A DNA stretch of 64,000 nt from CAZCFB01 sp964511535 (GCA_964511535.1 CAZEFW010000021.1:10300-74299), one strand, 5' to 3'; counted from the first letter of the stretch, positions 22,001-30,962 are shown. Numbers and translations are program-made. The notes: generated by a model not told the origin, from the sequence alone.

Positions 22001-25000
22001 CGCGGAAGGCGCGCGCGTACGCCGAGAAGGCGCCGGCCCCGTCTTCCAGGTGGGCGTCATTGATCTCGCCCACCTTGTGCAGCAGTTCCTTGCGCTGCAG
22101 CGGATCGTCGGCGTGCTCGATGAGCACCTCGTACAGGGCGGCCAGCTTCTCGTACTCCATGGCCTGCTCGTAGATCGGCTCGAGCACCTGCGCCGCCATG
22201 ACCGCCTCCTCCTCCCCACGCACCAGGGAGTCGAGGGCGGCGATGGTCGCCTCGTGGGAGGGGTCGATGTCCAGCACCTCGCGGTAGGTCTCCACCGCGC
22301 GGGCCAGATCGCCCAGCTGGGTGTGCCACAGCGCGCCCACCCGGTGGCGATACTCCACCGACTCGACGGAGGTCGCCCCGCCGGGACTGAGCTCGATGCG
22401 CTTCTCGATGATCTGCAGCAGGTCGTACCACCGCTCGCCCTGCTGGTAGAGCCGATCCAGCGCGTCCATGGCGTTGGCGTCCTCGGGGTCGAGGTCCATG
22501 ACGTTGACGTACACCTCGATGCAGCGGTCCAGGTCGTCGAGCTTCTGCTCGTAGATCTGCCCCACGGCGAAGTAGAGCTCCTTCTTGTCCTCCACCTCCA
22601 CCGCCAGCTCCACCTTCCGCAGGTACAGATCGCGCAGATCGGACCAGCGCTCCAGCGCCATGTAGAGCCGCTCCAGGGCGTCCAGGGCGACGGTGTCGCC
22701 CTCGTCCACCTCGAGCGCCTTGTTGTAGACGTCGATGGCCTCCTCGGGGCGCTCGAGCACCTCCTCGTAGAGCTGGGCCGCGCGGTAGAACAGGCCCTTC
22801 TGCTGGTCGGCGTCCAGGGTGATCCCGGCGCGCTTGATCAGCACCTCCACCAGCTTCTCGTGGTCGTCGGTGCGCATGTAGATCTGCTCCAGCGCGTCGA
22901 TGGCCTCCATGTTCTGGTTGTCCAGGTTCAGCAGCCGCAGGTACGCCTCGGCGGCCCGGTCCAGGTCGCCCACCCGCGTCTCGAGCACGCGGGCCACCTT
23001 CATGTGCAGGGTGGTGGCCAGGGCCTCGTCCATCACGTCGGCGACCAGGTCGTTGTACAGGGTCACCACGTTCTCCCAGCCGTCCACCAGGTCGGCCAGG
23101 GCCTCCAGCCGCGCCTGGGACTCCACGTTCGCGGCGTCCTCGCGCAGGGCGCGCCCGTAGGCGTCGAAGGCCTGCTCGAACTGGTCGCCCGCCTCGTGCA
23201 GCTGCCCAATGCGGTGCAGCAGCTGGATCTTGTCCTCCGGGTCGTAGGAGTGGTTGACCATGATCTCGTAGACCGAGACCAGCTTCAGCCACTCGTTCTG
23301 CTGCGAGTAGATCGGCTCGAGCAGCTGCGCCACCGGCAGCTGGTGAGCCTCAACGCTGATCAGGCGCTCGAGGGCCTCCACCGTCTCGGCGTTGTCCGCC
23401 TCGATGTCCAGCACCTGGCGGTAGGTCTCCACCGCCGCCTCCACCTCGTTCAGCTCGCGCTCCCGCAATCCCGCCAGGCGCACCAGCAGCTCCACCGTCT
23501 CGGCCTGGTCGTCGGTGACCTCCAGCTGGCGGGTGAGGGTGTCAGCCAGCTCGGTCCAGTTCTGCTGGCGCACGAAGAGGCTGTCCAGGGCGCCCAGGGC
23601 GCGCAGGTTGACCGGGTCGATGGTCAAGATCTCGCGGTATGTATTGGCCGCCTCGTCCAGGTCCTCCATCATCTCCTCGTGGATGGAGGCCATCTGGAAG
23701 AAGATCTCCAGACGCTCGTCGTCGTCCATGGCCAGGTCGGCGCGCCGGCCGAACACGCCCAGCAGCTCGCTCCACTGCTCGCTGCGCGTGTAGGCCTTCT
23801 CCAGCGCCTCGAGGGTTGCCGGGTTGTCTGGCTCCAGGTCCTGGGCCTGACGGTAGATCTCCACCGCGCCCTCGCGGTCCTCCAGCTTCTCGTCCTTCAT
23901 GGCGGCCAGGCGCAGCAGCAGCTCCAGCTGCAGCGGTGCGTCCAGGGCCTCCTGGGTAGCCTCCTCGTACAGCGCCGCCAGGTCAGACCAGCCGTCGGTC
24001 AGATCGGCCAGCCGCTCCAGCTCCTCCCGGGCCCGCTCGTTGCTCGGGTCCTCCTTAAAGCAACGCGAGAAGGCGTCGAAGGCGCGGGCGCCATCGCCCA
24101 CCTGCTCCGTGAGCAGATCGCCGACGGCGAGCAGCAGGTCCACCCGGACCTGGGGATCGCTCTCGGTGGTCAGCTTGATCTCGTTGACCTCGATCAGCTG
24201 CTCCCACTGGCCCACCTGGCTGTAGATCGGCTCCAGGATCAGGGCCACCTCGGCCGAGTAGGCCTCATCGCTCATGCGTGACTCGAGGGCCTGGCGCGCC
24301 GCCTCGTTGGTCGGGTCGGCGTCCAGCACCTCGCGGTAGCACTCGATGGCGCCGGGGACATCGTCAAGCTGCTCCTCGCGCAGGTCGCCCAGGCGCAGCT
24401 TCAGATCCACCTGCTCCACCTCGTCCACCTCGGACACGCCGAGCAGCCGGATGAGCACCTCGGCCAGGTCCTGCCACATGGCCTGGGCCGAGTAGATCCG
24501 GTCCAGGGCGCGCAGGGCCTGAGCGTCCTCGCTGGAGAGGTCGAGCACCGAGTGGTACGCGGAGATGGCCTGCTCGGCGTCGCCGAGCTCCTCCTCGTAC
24601 ATGTAGGCCATCTGGAGGTAGATCTCCTTGCGCTCCTCGTCATCCTGCACCAGCTCGATCTTGCGCAGGTACATCTCCAGCAGGTCCTGCCAGCGCTCGG
24701 ACTGGGTGTACAGCCGCACCAGCGCGTCCACCGCGCCGGGGTTCTGGGGTTCGAGCACGATGATGCGCCGGTTGACCTCCAGCGCCTGGTCCACCTCGAC
24801 CAGCTCCTCCTCGTAGACCCGGGCAACGGTGGACATCAGCGGCAGCTGGTCCAGCGGCTCCACGAGCCCTTCCCAGGCGCGCTCGTAGGCAGACACCAGG
24901 TCTGCCCAGCGGGCGGTCTCTGCCGCCAGGCGCTCGGCGTCCTGGTGGACCCACTCGGCGCGCGGGTCCTCGGCCAGCGCCTTGAGGTACCAGTCAAAGG

Positions 25001-28000
25001 CGCCGCCCTTGTCGCGCATGCGCTCCTCGCACAGGTCCGCGAGCGCCTTGATGCGCTCGAGCTTCAGCAGCTCGTCATCGGTGTGCTCCAGCTGGATCTC
25101 CAGCACGCGGGCGTACTTGCGCATGTCGCGGCCGCCCTCGTAGATCGGGATCAGCGACTCGGCGGCCTGCAGGTTGCTGCCGTCGATCTCGAGGACCTTC
25201 TCGTAGGAGCGGGCGGCGCGCTCGGGCTTGCCCACCTGCTCCTCCCACAGGCTGGCGATCTTGAAGTTCAGGGCCACGCGGGTCTCCGGGTCCTCGGAGG
25301 CCTCCTGGCGCTCCAGCACGCGGATGAACTCGTCCCACTTGCCCTGCTCGGCGTAGAACTCCTCCAGCGCGGTGTAGTCCTTGGATGCCAGGTAGAGCTT
25401 CTTGAGGGTGTCCTGGGCCCTGCGGTTGTTCGGCTCGAAGCTGAGCAGGCGACGCCAGGCGCCGATGGCCTGGGTCTCGTCCTGGAGCTTGTCGCTGAAC
25501 AGCACGCCCAGCTTCTGCAGCACCTGCACCTTGCGCTTGTCGTCGTCGGACAGCTCCACCTGGCGCTCGCACACCTCGGCCAGCTTGCCCCACTCCTTGG
25601 ACCGCTCGTACAGCGTCTCCAGCTCGGCCAGGGCCTTGAGGTTGTCCGGGTCCACCTCCAGCACCTTGCCCCACATCTCCAGGGAGACCGCCGGACGGCG
25701 CAGCTTGGAGGACGCCAGCTCCGCAACCTCGATGGTCCGGGCGCGGCGCTCGTCGGCGTCGTCCAGCAGGTCGATCTCCTTCTGGTAGATGCCGATCATC
25801 TTCTCCCAGTCGCGGCGCTGCTCGTACATCGCCTTGAGGGACTCGAGGGCGCCGGCGTGGTGGGCGTCCAGCTCGATCACCTGCTCGTAGGCGCGGATCG
25901 CCTCGGCCTTGTTGTTGAAGCGCTCCTCGAACAGGCGCGCCACATCCAGCCAGACCTCCACCCGCTGGGGCGCGGTGGGCATCACCTCGGCCTTCTTCTT
26001 GAGGGTGCCGATCAGGTCGGTCCAGCGCTTCATCTTCTCGTACTGGGCGGCCAGGTCGTCCAGGATGTCCACCCGCGCGGGGTCGAGCTGCAGCACCTGG
26101 TTGAGCCCGGAGACCACCATCACGTCGAGGCCGAGCTTGTCGCGGTAGCAGGCGACCATCTCGCTGAGCAGGGCGATCTTCTGTGGCACGTCGTCCACGA
26201 GGTCCGCCTCCTCCTTGAGCACCTCCACCAGCGCGTTCCAGCGCTCGACGTCGGTGTACAGGCGGGCCAGGGCGCGGCGGGGCGTGCGCAGGTTGCGGGC
26301 CTTCTGGCCCACCTTGCGCCAGGCGTCGATGCCGCGATCAATGGACTCGCCCTCGGCGGCGCGCGCCTCGGCGAACAGGGCGGCGGTCTCTTCGTCGATC
26401 TCTTCGTCCACCTCGTCGGGGATCTCGGCGCGGGGCAGGGACTCGGGCGCGGCGAAGACCGGCTCTTCTTCCTCATCAGCCTCAGGCTCAGCTTCGGCTT
26501 CGGCTTCGGCATCAGCATCAGCTTCAGCTTCGGCATCAGCTTCAGCTTCGGCATCAGCTTCAGCTTCAGCATCAGCTTCAGCTTCAGCTTCAGGCTCAGC
26601 TTCAGCTTCGGCATCAGCTTCAGCTTCGGCATCAGCTTCAGCTTCAAGCTCAGATTCGGCTTCGGCTTCGGCCTCGGTCTCCTCTTCCTCGGCCACGGGC
26701 TCTTCTGCTTCTTCGACCTCCGGCTCCTCGGCTTCTTCGACCTCCGGCTCCTCGGCTTGTTCGGCCTCCGGCTCCTCGGCTTCCTCGGCCTCCGGCTCCT
26801 CGGCTTCCTCGGCCTCGGGCTCCTCTTCTTCGGCCACCGGCTCGTCTTCCTGCTCGGCCGCCGGCTCCTCTTCGGCCTCCGGCTCCTCCGCCTCCACGGC
26901 TTCGGTCTCCTCCGACTCGGTCCGCTCGCGCTCCAGGGCCTCCTCGGCCTCGGCGTAGAGCGCCGGGTCCACCTCGATGGTGGACTCCTCCTGCACCTCC
27001 TGCTGGGGCTCGGCCTCGTAGGCCGGCTGCTCCGGCGGCAGGACGATCTCTTCACGCGTGGCGTCGTCGTCCACCGGCGCGGGCATGTCCTCGATGGTGT
27101 CCCCTGCCGCGACCTCCGGCTGCTCGTCGTCAGGCTCAAGGTCCTCGGGCGGGAGGCTCTGCACCTCCTCGGTGGGCTCCTCCTCGGCAGCTTCCTCACC
27201 AGCGCGCGCGGCCATCTGCTCCGCCTCGTAGGCCAGCAGCTCTGACGAAGAGACCTGCACCGTGGCCTTGGCGTTCTCCGCTTCATCCAGCGGCTTGACG
27301 TTGACCAGGGTCTCCGCCTCGTCCATCAGATCGTGGGTCCTTTCGTCGTCCTCGAACTCGGCGTGCTCCGCCGGCTCGTCATCCTCTGCCAGCAGCTCAC
27401 CATGCTCGACCATGAACTCGGCCAGCACGTCGGCGTCGGGGTTGAGCATCTGCAGGTGCACCATGAACTCGAGGCACGCCTCGATGTCCCCCATCTCCTT
27501 GTAGGCCAGCTCTCCGGCCTCGGCGGCCACCATGCCCAGGTCCTCTTCCGACAGCGGCGCCTCCAGCGCCAGCCGCGCCAGGTCCAGCACTTCGGCCTGC
27601 TGCTCCGGGTCGTCGATGTAGACCTCGCGCATCAGCCGCAGGGCCGCGACGTGCCCCGCAAAATCGCCGGCCAGCTCGCCGTAGTACTGCAGCAGGGCCT
27701 GGATGTAGAAGGTGGTGGCCACGGCCATGTTCTCGAACCGGATGGACCACAGGGTGGCGAAGTTCAGCGTCTCGTACAGCCGGCTCTCGTCCTGCGCGAT
27801 CTCCAGCCGGTGGTTGTGCAGCAGCAGGATCTCGTCGAACCGCTCCTGGTCGTGGAACAGGGCCTCGAGCAGGAAATTGGCCGCCGGGTGCTCAGGGTCG
27901 CACTCGAGCACCTTGTGCAGCAGCTCCTCGTAGTAGGCGCCTCCCTCCTCCTGCATCCACTGGATGCGCGCCGCCTGCAGGTAGTACCGGGCCGCCTCCT

Positions 28001-28529
28001 CGGGGTGGGCCACCGCCATCTCCTCGCCCGAAGCGAGCAGGCTGGCCACAACGTCCTGCCAGGCGGACTGGTCATGCTCGAGCACCAGCTGGATGTCGCG
28101 GGCGGTGCTGCAGTCCGGGTCTTCACCAAGCGCGTCGACCAGAAACGCCTCGGCCTGATCCACGCGCCTGAGGTCCACCGAGATGGTGGCCAGCTCGGCC
28201 ATCAGCTCGGCGCGCTCGGCGCCGGCGGGCACCAGCTTGGTCTGGAACTCCATCAGCTTGGCGACCATGCTCAGGTTGCCCATCTCGCGGTAGATCTCGC
28301 GGGCACGCTCCAGCGGCTGCGGTTCCTGGGGATGGAGCTTGAAGGCCTTCTGGTAGGCCACCATGGCCCGATCCTTGCGCAGCATGATCTCTTCGAAGTC
28401 CATGCCGAGGGCGTACAGCGCGGCCGCCTTCTGCTCGTTGTCTTCGATCTGTTCGACCTCGGCTTCGAGATCCTCGATCAGCTGAATCCAGTTGCGGGAG
28501 TTGCGAAGGCGCTCTTTGATGTCGTTCAT
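16065..28529 (-). CDS. Giant TPR-repeat protein (4154 residues) with acidic linker and degenerate M48-like C-terminus
   Basis: From the ATG at 28529 the protein runs 4154 residues without a signal peptide or membrane helix. An N-terminal TPR block (about 1-390) is followed by an acidic Glu/Ala/Pro-rich linker (about 410-710) that includes alternating EA/DA runs. Then come roughly thirty repeating modules of about 100 residues, each built of TPR-like helix pairs, with recurring phrases such as ALDALERLY, AIEAYRQVL and LEVDPDN. The last 300 residues are different: LQGRPEKELAFAIGKQL and SELTANRIGFLL align in shape with M48 metalloprotease segments but lack the HExxH zinc ligands. TPR solenoids are protein-protein scaffolds, so this is likely a cytoplasmic hub. 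An in-frame TTG at 28574 would add 15 residues. Confidence 0.9.
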   Translation of the reverse strand: MNDIKERLRNSRNWIQLIEDLEAEVEQIEDNEQKAAALYALGMDFEEIMLRKDRAMVAYQKAFKLHPQEPQPLERAREIYREMGNLSMVAKLMEFQTKLVPAGAERAELMAELATISVDLRRVDQAEAFLVDALGEDPDCSTARDIQLVLEHDQSAWQDVVASLLASGEEMAVAHPEEAARYYLQAARIQWMQEEGGAYYEELLHKVLECDPEHPAANFLLEALFHDQERFDEILLLHNHRLEIAQDESRLYETLNFATLWSIRFENMAVATTFYIQALLQYYGELAGDFAGHVAALRLMREVYIDDPEQQAEVLDLARLALEAPLSEEDLGMVAAEAGELAYKEMGDIEACLEFMVHLQMLNPDADVLAEFMVEHGELLAEDDEPAEHAEFEDDERTHDLMDEAETLVNVKPLDEAENAKATVQVSSSELLAYEAEQMAARAGEEAAEEEPTEEVQSLPPEDLEPDDEQPEVAAGDTIEDMPAPVDDDATREEIVLPPEQPAYEAEPQQEVQEESTIEVDPALYAEAEEALERERTESEETEAVEAEEPEAEEEPAAEQEDEPVAEEEEPEAEEAEEPEAEEAEEPEAEQAEEPEVEEAEEPEVEEAEEPVAEEEETEAEAEAESELEAEADAEAEADAEAEAEPEAEAEADAEAEADAEAEADAEAEADADAEAEAEAEPEADEEEEPVFAAPESLPRAEIPDEVDEEIDEETAALFAEARAAEGESIDRGIDAWRKVGQKARNLRTPRRALARLYTDVERWNALVEVLKEEADLVDDVPQKIALLSEMVACYRDKLGLDVMVVSGLNQVLQLDPARVDILDDLAAQYEKMKRWTDLIGTLKKKAEVMPTAPQRVEVWLDVARLFEERFNNKAEAIRAYEQVIELDAHHAGALESLKAMYEQRRDWEKMIGIYQKEIDLLDDADERRARTIEVAELASSKLRRPAVSLEMWGKVLEVDPDNLKALAELETLYERSKEWGKLAEVCERQVELSDDDKRKVQVLQKLGVLFSDKLQDETQAIGAWRRLLSFEPNNRRAQDTLKKLYLASKDYTALEEFYAEQGKWDEFIRVLERQEASEDPETRVALNFKIASLWEEQVGKPERAARSYEKVLEIDGSNLQAAESLIPIYEGGRDMRKYARVLEIQLEHTDDELLKLERIKALADLCEERMRDKGGAFDWYLKALAEDPRAEWVHQDAERLAAETARWADLVSAYERAWEGLVEPLDQLPLMSTVARVYEEELVEVDQALEVNRRIIVLEPQNPGAVDALVRLYTQSERWQDLLEMYLRKIELVQDDEERKEIYLQMAYMYEEELGDAEQAISAYHSVLDLSSEDAQALRALDRIYSAQAMWQDLAEVLIRLLGVSEVDEVEQVDLKLRLGDLREEQLDDVPGAIECYREVLDADPTNEAARQALESRMSDEAYSAEVALILEPIYSQVGQWEQLIEVNEIKLTTESDPQVRVDLLLAVGDLLTEQVGDGARAFDAFSRCFKEDPSNERAREELERLADLTDGWSDLAALYEEATQEALDAPLQLELLLRLAAMKDEKLEDREGAVEIYRQAQDLEPDNPATLEALEKAYTRSEQWSELLGVFGRRADLAMDDDERLEIFFQMASIHEEMMEDLDEAANTYREILTIDPVNLRALGALDSLFVRQQNWTELADTLTRQLEVTDDQAETVELLVRLAGLRERELNEVEAAVETYRQVLDIEADNAETVEALERLISVEAHQLPVAQLLEPIYSQQNEWLKLVSVYEIMVNHSYDPEDKIQLLHRIGQLHEAGDQFEQAFDAYGRALREDAANVESQARLEALADLVDGWENVVTLYNDLVADVMDEALATTLHMKVARVLETRVGDLDRAAEAYLRLLNLDNQNMEAIDALEQIYMRTDDHEKLVEVLIKRAGITLDADQQKGLFYRAAQLYEEVLERPEEAIDVYNKALEVDEGDTVALDALERLYMALERWSDLRDLYLRKVELAVEVEDKKELYFAVGQIYEQKLDDLDRCIEVYVNVMDLDPEDANAMDALDRLYQQGERWYDLLQIIEKRIELSPGGATSVESVEYRHRVGALWHTQLGDLARAVETYREVLDIDPSHEATIAALDSLVRGEEEAVMAAQVLEPIYEQAMEYEKLAALYEVLIEHADDPLQRKELLHKVGEINDAHLEDGAGAFSAYARAFREDTGDEDAVLHLERIAEATGAWTELADLIEAEVDQVLDADQQVQLGLRVARIHVEELGQPEKAIGRYSTVMEADPTSREAVLALDRLYTDSEQWTELADVLRREIHLADTADDIEALQFRLGQMQQDMLGDIPAAIESYRDILISSPDHAPSLNTLEILMEEGQEQATIAEILEPLYRQSDQWDKLIRIMEIQLGSMTDILDRVQMMQQIAENCEQRMGDQDRAFAWWGAAFAEDPLSEVASEELERLARITDAWEQLTQVYTSVLERIEPTEQRRIWSLAARVFEEELLDKQRAEEAYLQVLAIDETDEAALESLDRIYTSTNAFQALAAILSRRIALCDSTDELVQFYLRLGEVQEVALEDAEAAIEAFTSVLDQDSRNPTALDALERLYFGLNRWAELYDIYERMIDIAEGDGGIADCYARMAKISSDALDDAERARDLWSRVLDMRGEDPVALWALADLNEAAGEWQDLVEVLERQVGISPEPVDQIRLQKRLGRIWNEKLGRDRNSLESWFKVLELDPGDTEALYAVCSIYRDNQSWEELGEMLRRLIDIGVTTDMPEEELAQLYTQLAKLEADTLLRPDQAIEAWRKALEMRNGNDFDALAALEQLLTDQARWEECIQVLMTRAKHQQATYEKVDTMLQAAAMWQERLENAENAGRIYEQVLELDEAHESAFVKLVEVYREGWKWEELIELLLGRVDLVEESSQRVDLLQQVAEVYEEKIDDKEHAFVVLQAAFSEDYTNDRTASNFERLASSTGKWNELLTEYNNVVQTITDPVIKADLLVKMGRWYAGELGHMDYAVASVNQALEINPECTPGLEALEGFHRQAGEWDELIKVMKRRAELETDPERKTKTFLSLAELYEVQVEDQGLALTAYRKALELDPQNSDALDSLERLYRTTEQWDAMVEILETKAEGAEEMDDALELRRRIGELYENQLGNAERAIESYQQILQVDPGNRGAMRSLELLFENTGKFEAFIDILEQQLDYAEYDEERIGIFQRMASVYEEQWSKLDRAAECMEKVLEVQPDHEPTYRVLERIYREDGRWHDLVEAITRHIGAVHDAGDRAELYMAMGGVYEGEIKDPDRAIESYQNVLSFDENHTHALDALARLFEETEQWSQAVDVMNRLTQLVDDPAYQVGIFHRLGLISEEQMGDAAGAEEFYQRVLSVDGNHVGAMVRLIELFKLRGDWAKAASMMVQAEACSSNQLEKARLLYEAGAAYLQHLDDEEQAADLLARCMAIDPDHAEAGEPLAQIYFRDGRYEEVEPILDMLARKTDRRETDRVKEISFKLARTADELAKDDKALKFYRQAYDIDSTDLEVLTSLAALLFRMQDWNRAFKIYQTILVHHRDGLQAEQTVDIYYRLGSVKLALGERKKAVNMFEKALEIDRTHRPTLEAIIDLQGKQGEWDIVVTCKRSLLEAADDEERFRILEECGDICHTKLNSVQRAAANYQEALALQPENPHLLHKLLELYHENQLWKETVTILGSLAGIEEDKERRSKYHYTAAVIYRDEISALDEAVDYFNRALDDNIDLLKAFEAIDRACTQRKDWKLLERNYRKMLKRLPQDGYDELKVMLWHNLGEIYRTRLSDFKSASTAFEVAASIDNTNLQRHEILAELYTLLGPEYGAKAVSEHQILIKEQPNKHDSYKALGRIYMDTRQYDKAWCLYSTLTFLKKADPAEQQFYQQYLEKGLVRARNRITDELWLRHIFHADQDRFVSAIFGVVAPVFAGLTARPHKAFKLKRKERRDVNTDPLLFSKMFGYVTSVLGVTPAELYLRPDQQMGLQMAHTTEVPSYVVGSDLLQGRPEKELAFAIGKQLTFLRPEHFLRNVLGAPSQLRTVFFAALKMVEPNFPVPPADLPAVDQTIKRAAGKFHPAQAEQLTNLVRKFAATSGGVDLNKWWTASELTANRIGFLLCNDLSVVVKMLKSEPTTVGSMSLQDKVKDLVLFSISEDYFAARHALGLTIGQRNE

Positions 28530-28688
28530 CTCGTCCCCAGCTGTTGCAGCACAGGTTCCACCGTCAGGCTCCAACCACGACTACCGGTGCCAGTGGCGTT
28601 CCCCCGGTGCTGCCTTCCTTTCAGGTGCGGCGAAATACCGCTGAGCCTACAGACTTATTGAGAAAAATCGATACTGAGTTGGCCGCAA

Positions 28689-28718
28689 GTTATAGCACGA
28701 CCATCAGGGGGGGATCAA
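28689..28718 (-). promoter_or_regulatory. Possible sigma-70 promoter for the giant TPR gene
   Basis: On the minus strand TTGATC (28718-28713) and TATAAC (28694-28689) are separated by 18 bases. Transcription would begin near 28682 and leave a leader of about 150 bases before the ATG at 28529. It is in the 263-base gap after the TPR lipoprotein gene, in which I see no other gene. Confidence 0.4.
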
Positions 28719-28792
28719 AGGCGATTGGGGGTAGCAGTGGGCGGGGGACACCGGTGGGGGCCGGAGCCCGGCAGGCAGTGGGAGTACGGCCG

Positions 28793-29689
28793 CTATTTGA
28801 GCCGTACAGGCAGCCCGCTCTGACCGGAGCCGCCGCCCTGGAGGTCCGCGATCATCTCGTGGGCGGCGCGCACATAGTCTGGATCCACGTTCGGCTTGCC
28901 AGTGGCCACCTTGGTGAAGACGCCCAGCTCTTTCTGGGCCTTCTTCTTCTTGCCCAGGGCTGCGTAGGTCATGCCGAGGTTGTAGATGGCGTCGTACAGC
29001 GACGTGTCCAGCAGCTTGGCCTTCTGGAAGTGCTCCACCGCCTTGCTGTACTTGCGCAGCATCTGGTAGGCCACCCCGAGCATGTTGTGGGCCTCGCCGG
29101 AGCTGGAGTTGATGGTGACGCCGGCCTGGAGCACCTGCAGCGCCTCCTCCGCGTAGTCGTAGTCAAGGTAGAGCAGGCCGAGCTTCACGAACGCCTTGGT
29201 GAAGCGAGGGTTGATCTCGATGGCCTTGCGGTAGGACCGGTCCGCGTCCTTGGGCTTGTCCTGGGCCGAGTGCACCATGCCCATGCGGTAGTGGGACACA
29301 TACATGTCGCTGCTGAGGCCCAGGGCGGTGTTGTAGGCCGACGTGGCCAGGTCGAGGCGTGAGAGCTTCTGGTAGCACAGGCCCAGGTCGTACTGGTAAC
29401 GGGCCACCTTGGGCTCCAGGGTAACCACCCGGTTCAGGTGGCGCTGCGCGTCGTCCCACTTCTCCATTTTCTGGTAGATCTTCGCGAGGTTGTAGTGAGC
29501 GGTGGTGAAGGTATCGTCCTCCTTGACCGCCGCCTGAAGGTCCCGCAGCGCCGCGGCGTGCTGGCCGTCGGAGAACTTCTGAACGCCCTCGTTCATGTAT
29601 CGAATCGCCCGGTGGCGTTTCTGACTGCAGGTGATGTTGCCGCAGGCGGGGAGGATGAACATCAACAGGACGACCATGAGGCGTTTCAT
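28793..29689 (-). CDS. TPR lipoprotein
   Basis: The ATG at 29689 gives MKRLMVVLLMFILPAC, a signal peptide with a good lipobox (LPAC). The mature protein of the 298-residue product is made of six to seven TPR units, for example AHYNLAKIYQKMEKWDDAQRHL, YQYDLGLCYQKLSRLDLATSAY and AHNMLGVAYQMLRKYSKAVEHF. Such lipoproteins act as periplasmic or outer-membrane scaffolds, as PilF/PilW and polysaccharide-secretion TPR proteins do. Which partner applies here is unknown. It starts 22 bases after the GT4 glycosyltransferase stop on the same strand, so the two are probably one operon and may share a role in surface glycan assembly. Confidence 0.8.
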   Translation of the reverse strand: MKRLMVVLLMFILPACGNITCSQKRHRAIRYMNEGVQKFSDGQHAAALRDLQAAVKEDDTFTTAHYNLAKIYQKMEKWDDAQRHLNRVVTLEPKVARYQYDLGLCYQKLSRLDLATSAYNTALGLSSDMYVSHYRMGMVHSAQDKPKDADRSYRKAIEINPRFTKAFVKLGLLYLDYDYAEEALQVLQAGVTINSSSGEAHNMLGVAYQMLRKYSKAVEHFQKAKLLDTSLYDAIYNLGMTYAALGKKKKAQKELGVFTKVATGKPNVDPDYVRAAHEMIADLQGGGSGQSGLPVRLK

Positions 29690-29711
29690 TACGGAGTTCC
29701 CGGGGCTGTTT

Positions 29712-30962
29712 TCAGGTTCCAATTACTGTCGACCTTGGGCTGTCCACTGTCAACCGGCCGCAGCCGAGCAGGCCCTCGTACAGCTCCCAGTACTGGCCCA
29801 CCACCAGGCCGGCGTGGTTGCGCCGCTCCACCACCAGGCGCGCCTGGTTGCCCAGCTCGAGCCACTTCTCCCGCTCGCCGAGAACCGGCCGCAGCCGGTC
29901 GGCAAGGTCAGCGGCGCCGCCAGGCCGAAAGAGCACGCCCGTCTGGCTGTCCTGGAGCAGCTCGCCGATGGCCCCCTCGTCGGCCGCCACCACCGGCAGC
30001 CCGAAGGCCATGGCCTCCAGGGCCGCCACCGGGACGCCCTCGTCGCCCGCGGTGTGTACATAGAGGTCCATGGCGCTGAGCATGGCCGGCATGTCGCCGA
30101 CGAAGCCGGTGAAGCGGCAGCGGTTGCCGAGGTTCAGCTCGGCGGCGAGGGCCTCCAGACGCTCCCTGTCCGGGCCGTCGCCCACCACCAGCAGCCGCAC
30201 GTTGATCCCCTCGGCCAGCAGGGCCGCGGCCGCCTCCAGCAGCCAGGCCTGCCGCTTGTGCTCGGCCAGGGGTCCCACCGTACCGATGACCACCTCGGCG
30301 CCGTCGATGCCGAGCACGCCGCGCTGCAGCTCACGCTCCAGGGGCGGGCGGAAGATGTCGGTGTTCACCGAGCGGGGCACCAGGACTGGCTGGCCTTCGG
30401 CGAGGCCCATGCGCCGGGCCAGGGCCTTCGCCACAGGCTCGGTGGCCGCGGTCCAGGCCTGGACAGCGGCTGCCGCGTGGGCCTCGGCCCGGCGCTCCAG
30501 CTCGCCGGCGGCCTCGGGCGGCGCGTGGTACTCGGTGTGGATGACGTGAGGCACCCCCGCCACCCTGGCCGCGGCCGCGCCCACCAGCAGCGCGTGCCAG
30601 CCGTGAGTGTGCAGGACATGGATCCCGTACTCTCGCAGCTCGCGGGCCACGGACCAGACCACCCGCGGCGTGGCGACGCTCGGCCCGTGCAGCGCCCAGA
30701 CCTGCACCCGGGGCTCCACCCGCTGGGCCGGGTACCCCCGCGCGCCGAGGCAGAGCACGCCGGCCAGCACCTCGGCGGGCGACAGGTTGTTGGAGATGTG
30801 CAGCACCTCGTTGGCCACCTCGCCAACCTGCAGGTCTTCCACCAGGTGGCACAGGCGCACCTTGCGCTCGGGGTCCACCTCGCGCCGCAAGAAGTAGCGC
30901 GGGGTGAGCTTCTCCTTGAGCCGTTTGCGCGCGAGGTCGGTGAAGCGGGCTGCGAAGCTCAT
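29712..30962 (-). CDS. GT4-family glycosyltransferase
   Basis: I chose the ATG at 30962 because GGAGG lies six bases upstream; an open frame continues to 31004. The 416-residue product has the two-Rossmann GT-B layout. The N-terminal half has VRLCHLVEDLQVGEVANEV and HVLHTHGWHALLVG, and the C-terminal half has VVIGTVGPLAEHKRQAWLLE, VGDGPDRERLEALA and GDEGVPVAALEAMAFGLPVV with the E-x7-E pair that holds the sugar nucleotide. GT4 enzymes move sugars from UDP- or GDP-donors with retained configuration. Position next to export and polysaccharide genes suggests surface glycan synthesis. It is divergent from the stalked lipoprotein at 31040. Confidence 0.88.
   Translation of the reverse strand: MSFAARFTDLARKRLKEKLTPRYFLRREVDPERKVRLCHLVEDLQVGEVANEVLHISNNLSPAEVLAGVLCLGARGYPAQRVEPRVQVWALHGPSVATPRVVWSVARELREYGIHVLHTHGWHALLVGAAAARVAGVPHVIHTEYHAPPEAAGELERRAEAHAAAAVQAWTAATEPVAKALARRMGLAEGQPVLVPRSVNTDIFRPPLERELQRGVLGIDGAEVVIGTVGPLAEHKRQAWLLEAAAALLAEGINVRLLVVGDGPDRERLEALAAELNLGNRCRFTGFVGDMPAMLSAMDLYVHTAGDEGVPVAALEAMAFGLPVVAADEGAIGELLQDSQTGVLFRPGGAADLADRLRPVLGEREKWLELGNQARLVVERRNHAGLVVGQYWELYEGLLGCGRLTVDSPRSTVIGT

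Noticed and set aside
16101..24281. Very long open frame (over 2700 codons) on the plus strand opposite the giant TPR gene
   Set aside because: It is the antisense frame of a GC-rich, low-stop coding sequence. Its product is rich in Leu, Val, Gln and His with no domain, while the minus strand gives clean TPR repeats. Similar antisense frames at 24552-27245, 5432-7369 and 58867-61599 were dropped for the same reason.
26466..26690. Frame error or assembly artefact in the GCTTCA-type repeat
   Set aside because: The repeat keeps the reading frame and encodes an acidic EA/DA linker continuous with the TPR regions on both sides, so it is a plausible real low-complexity linker.
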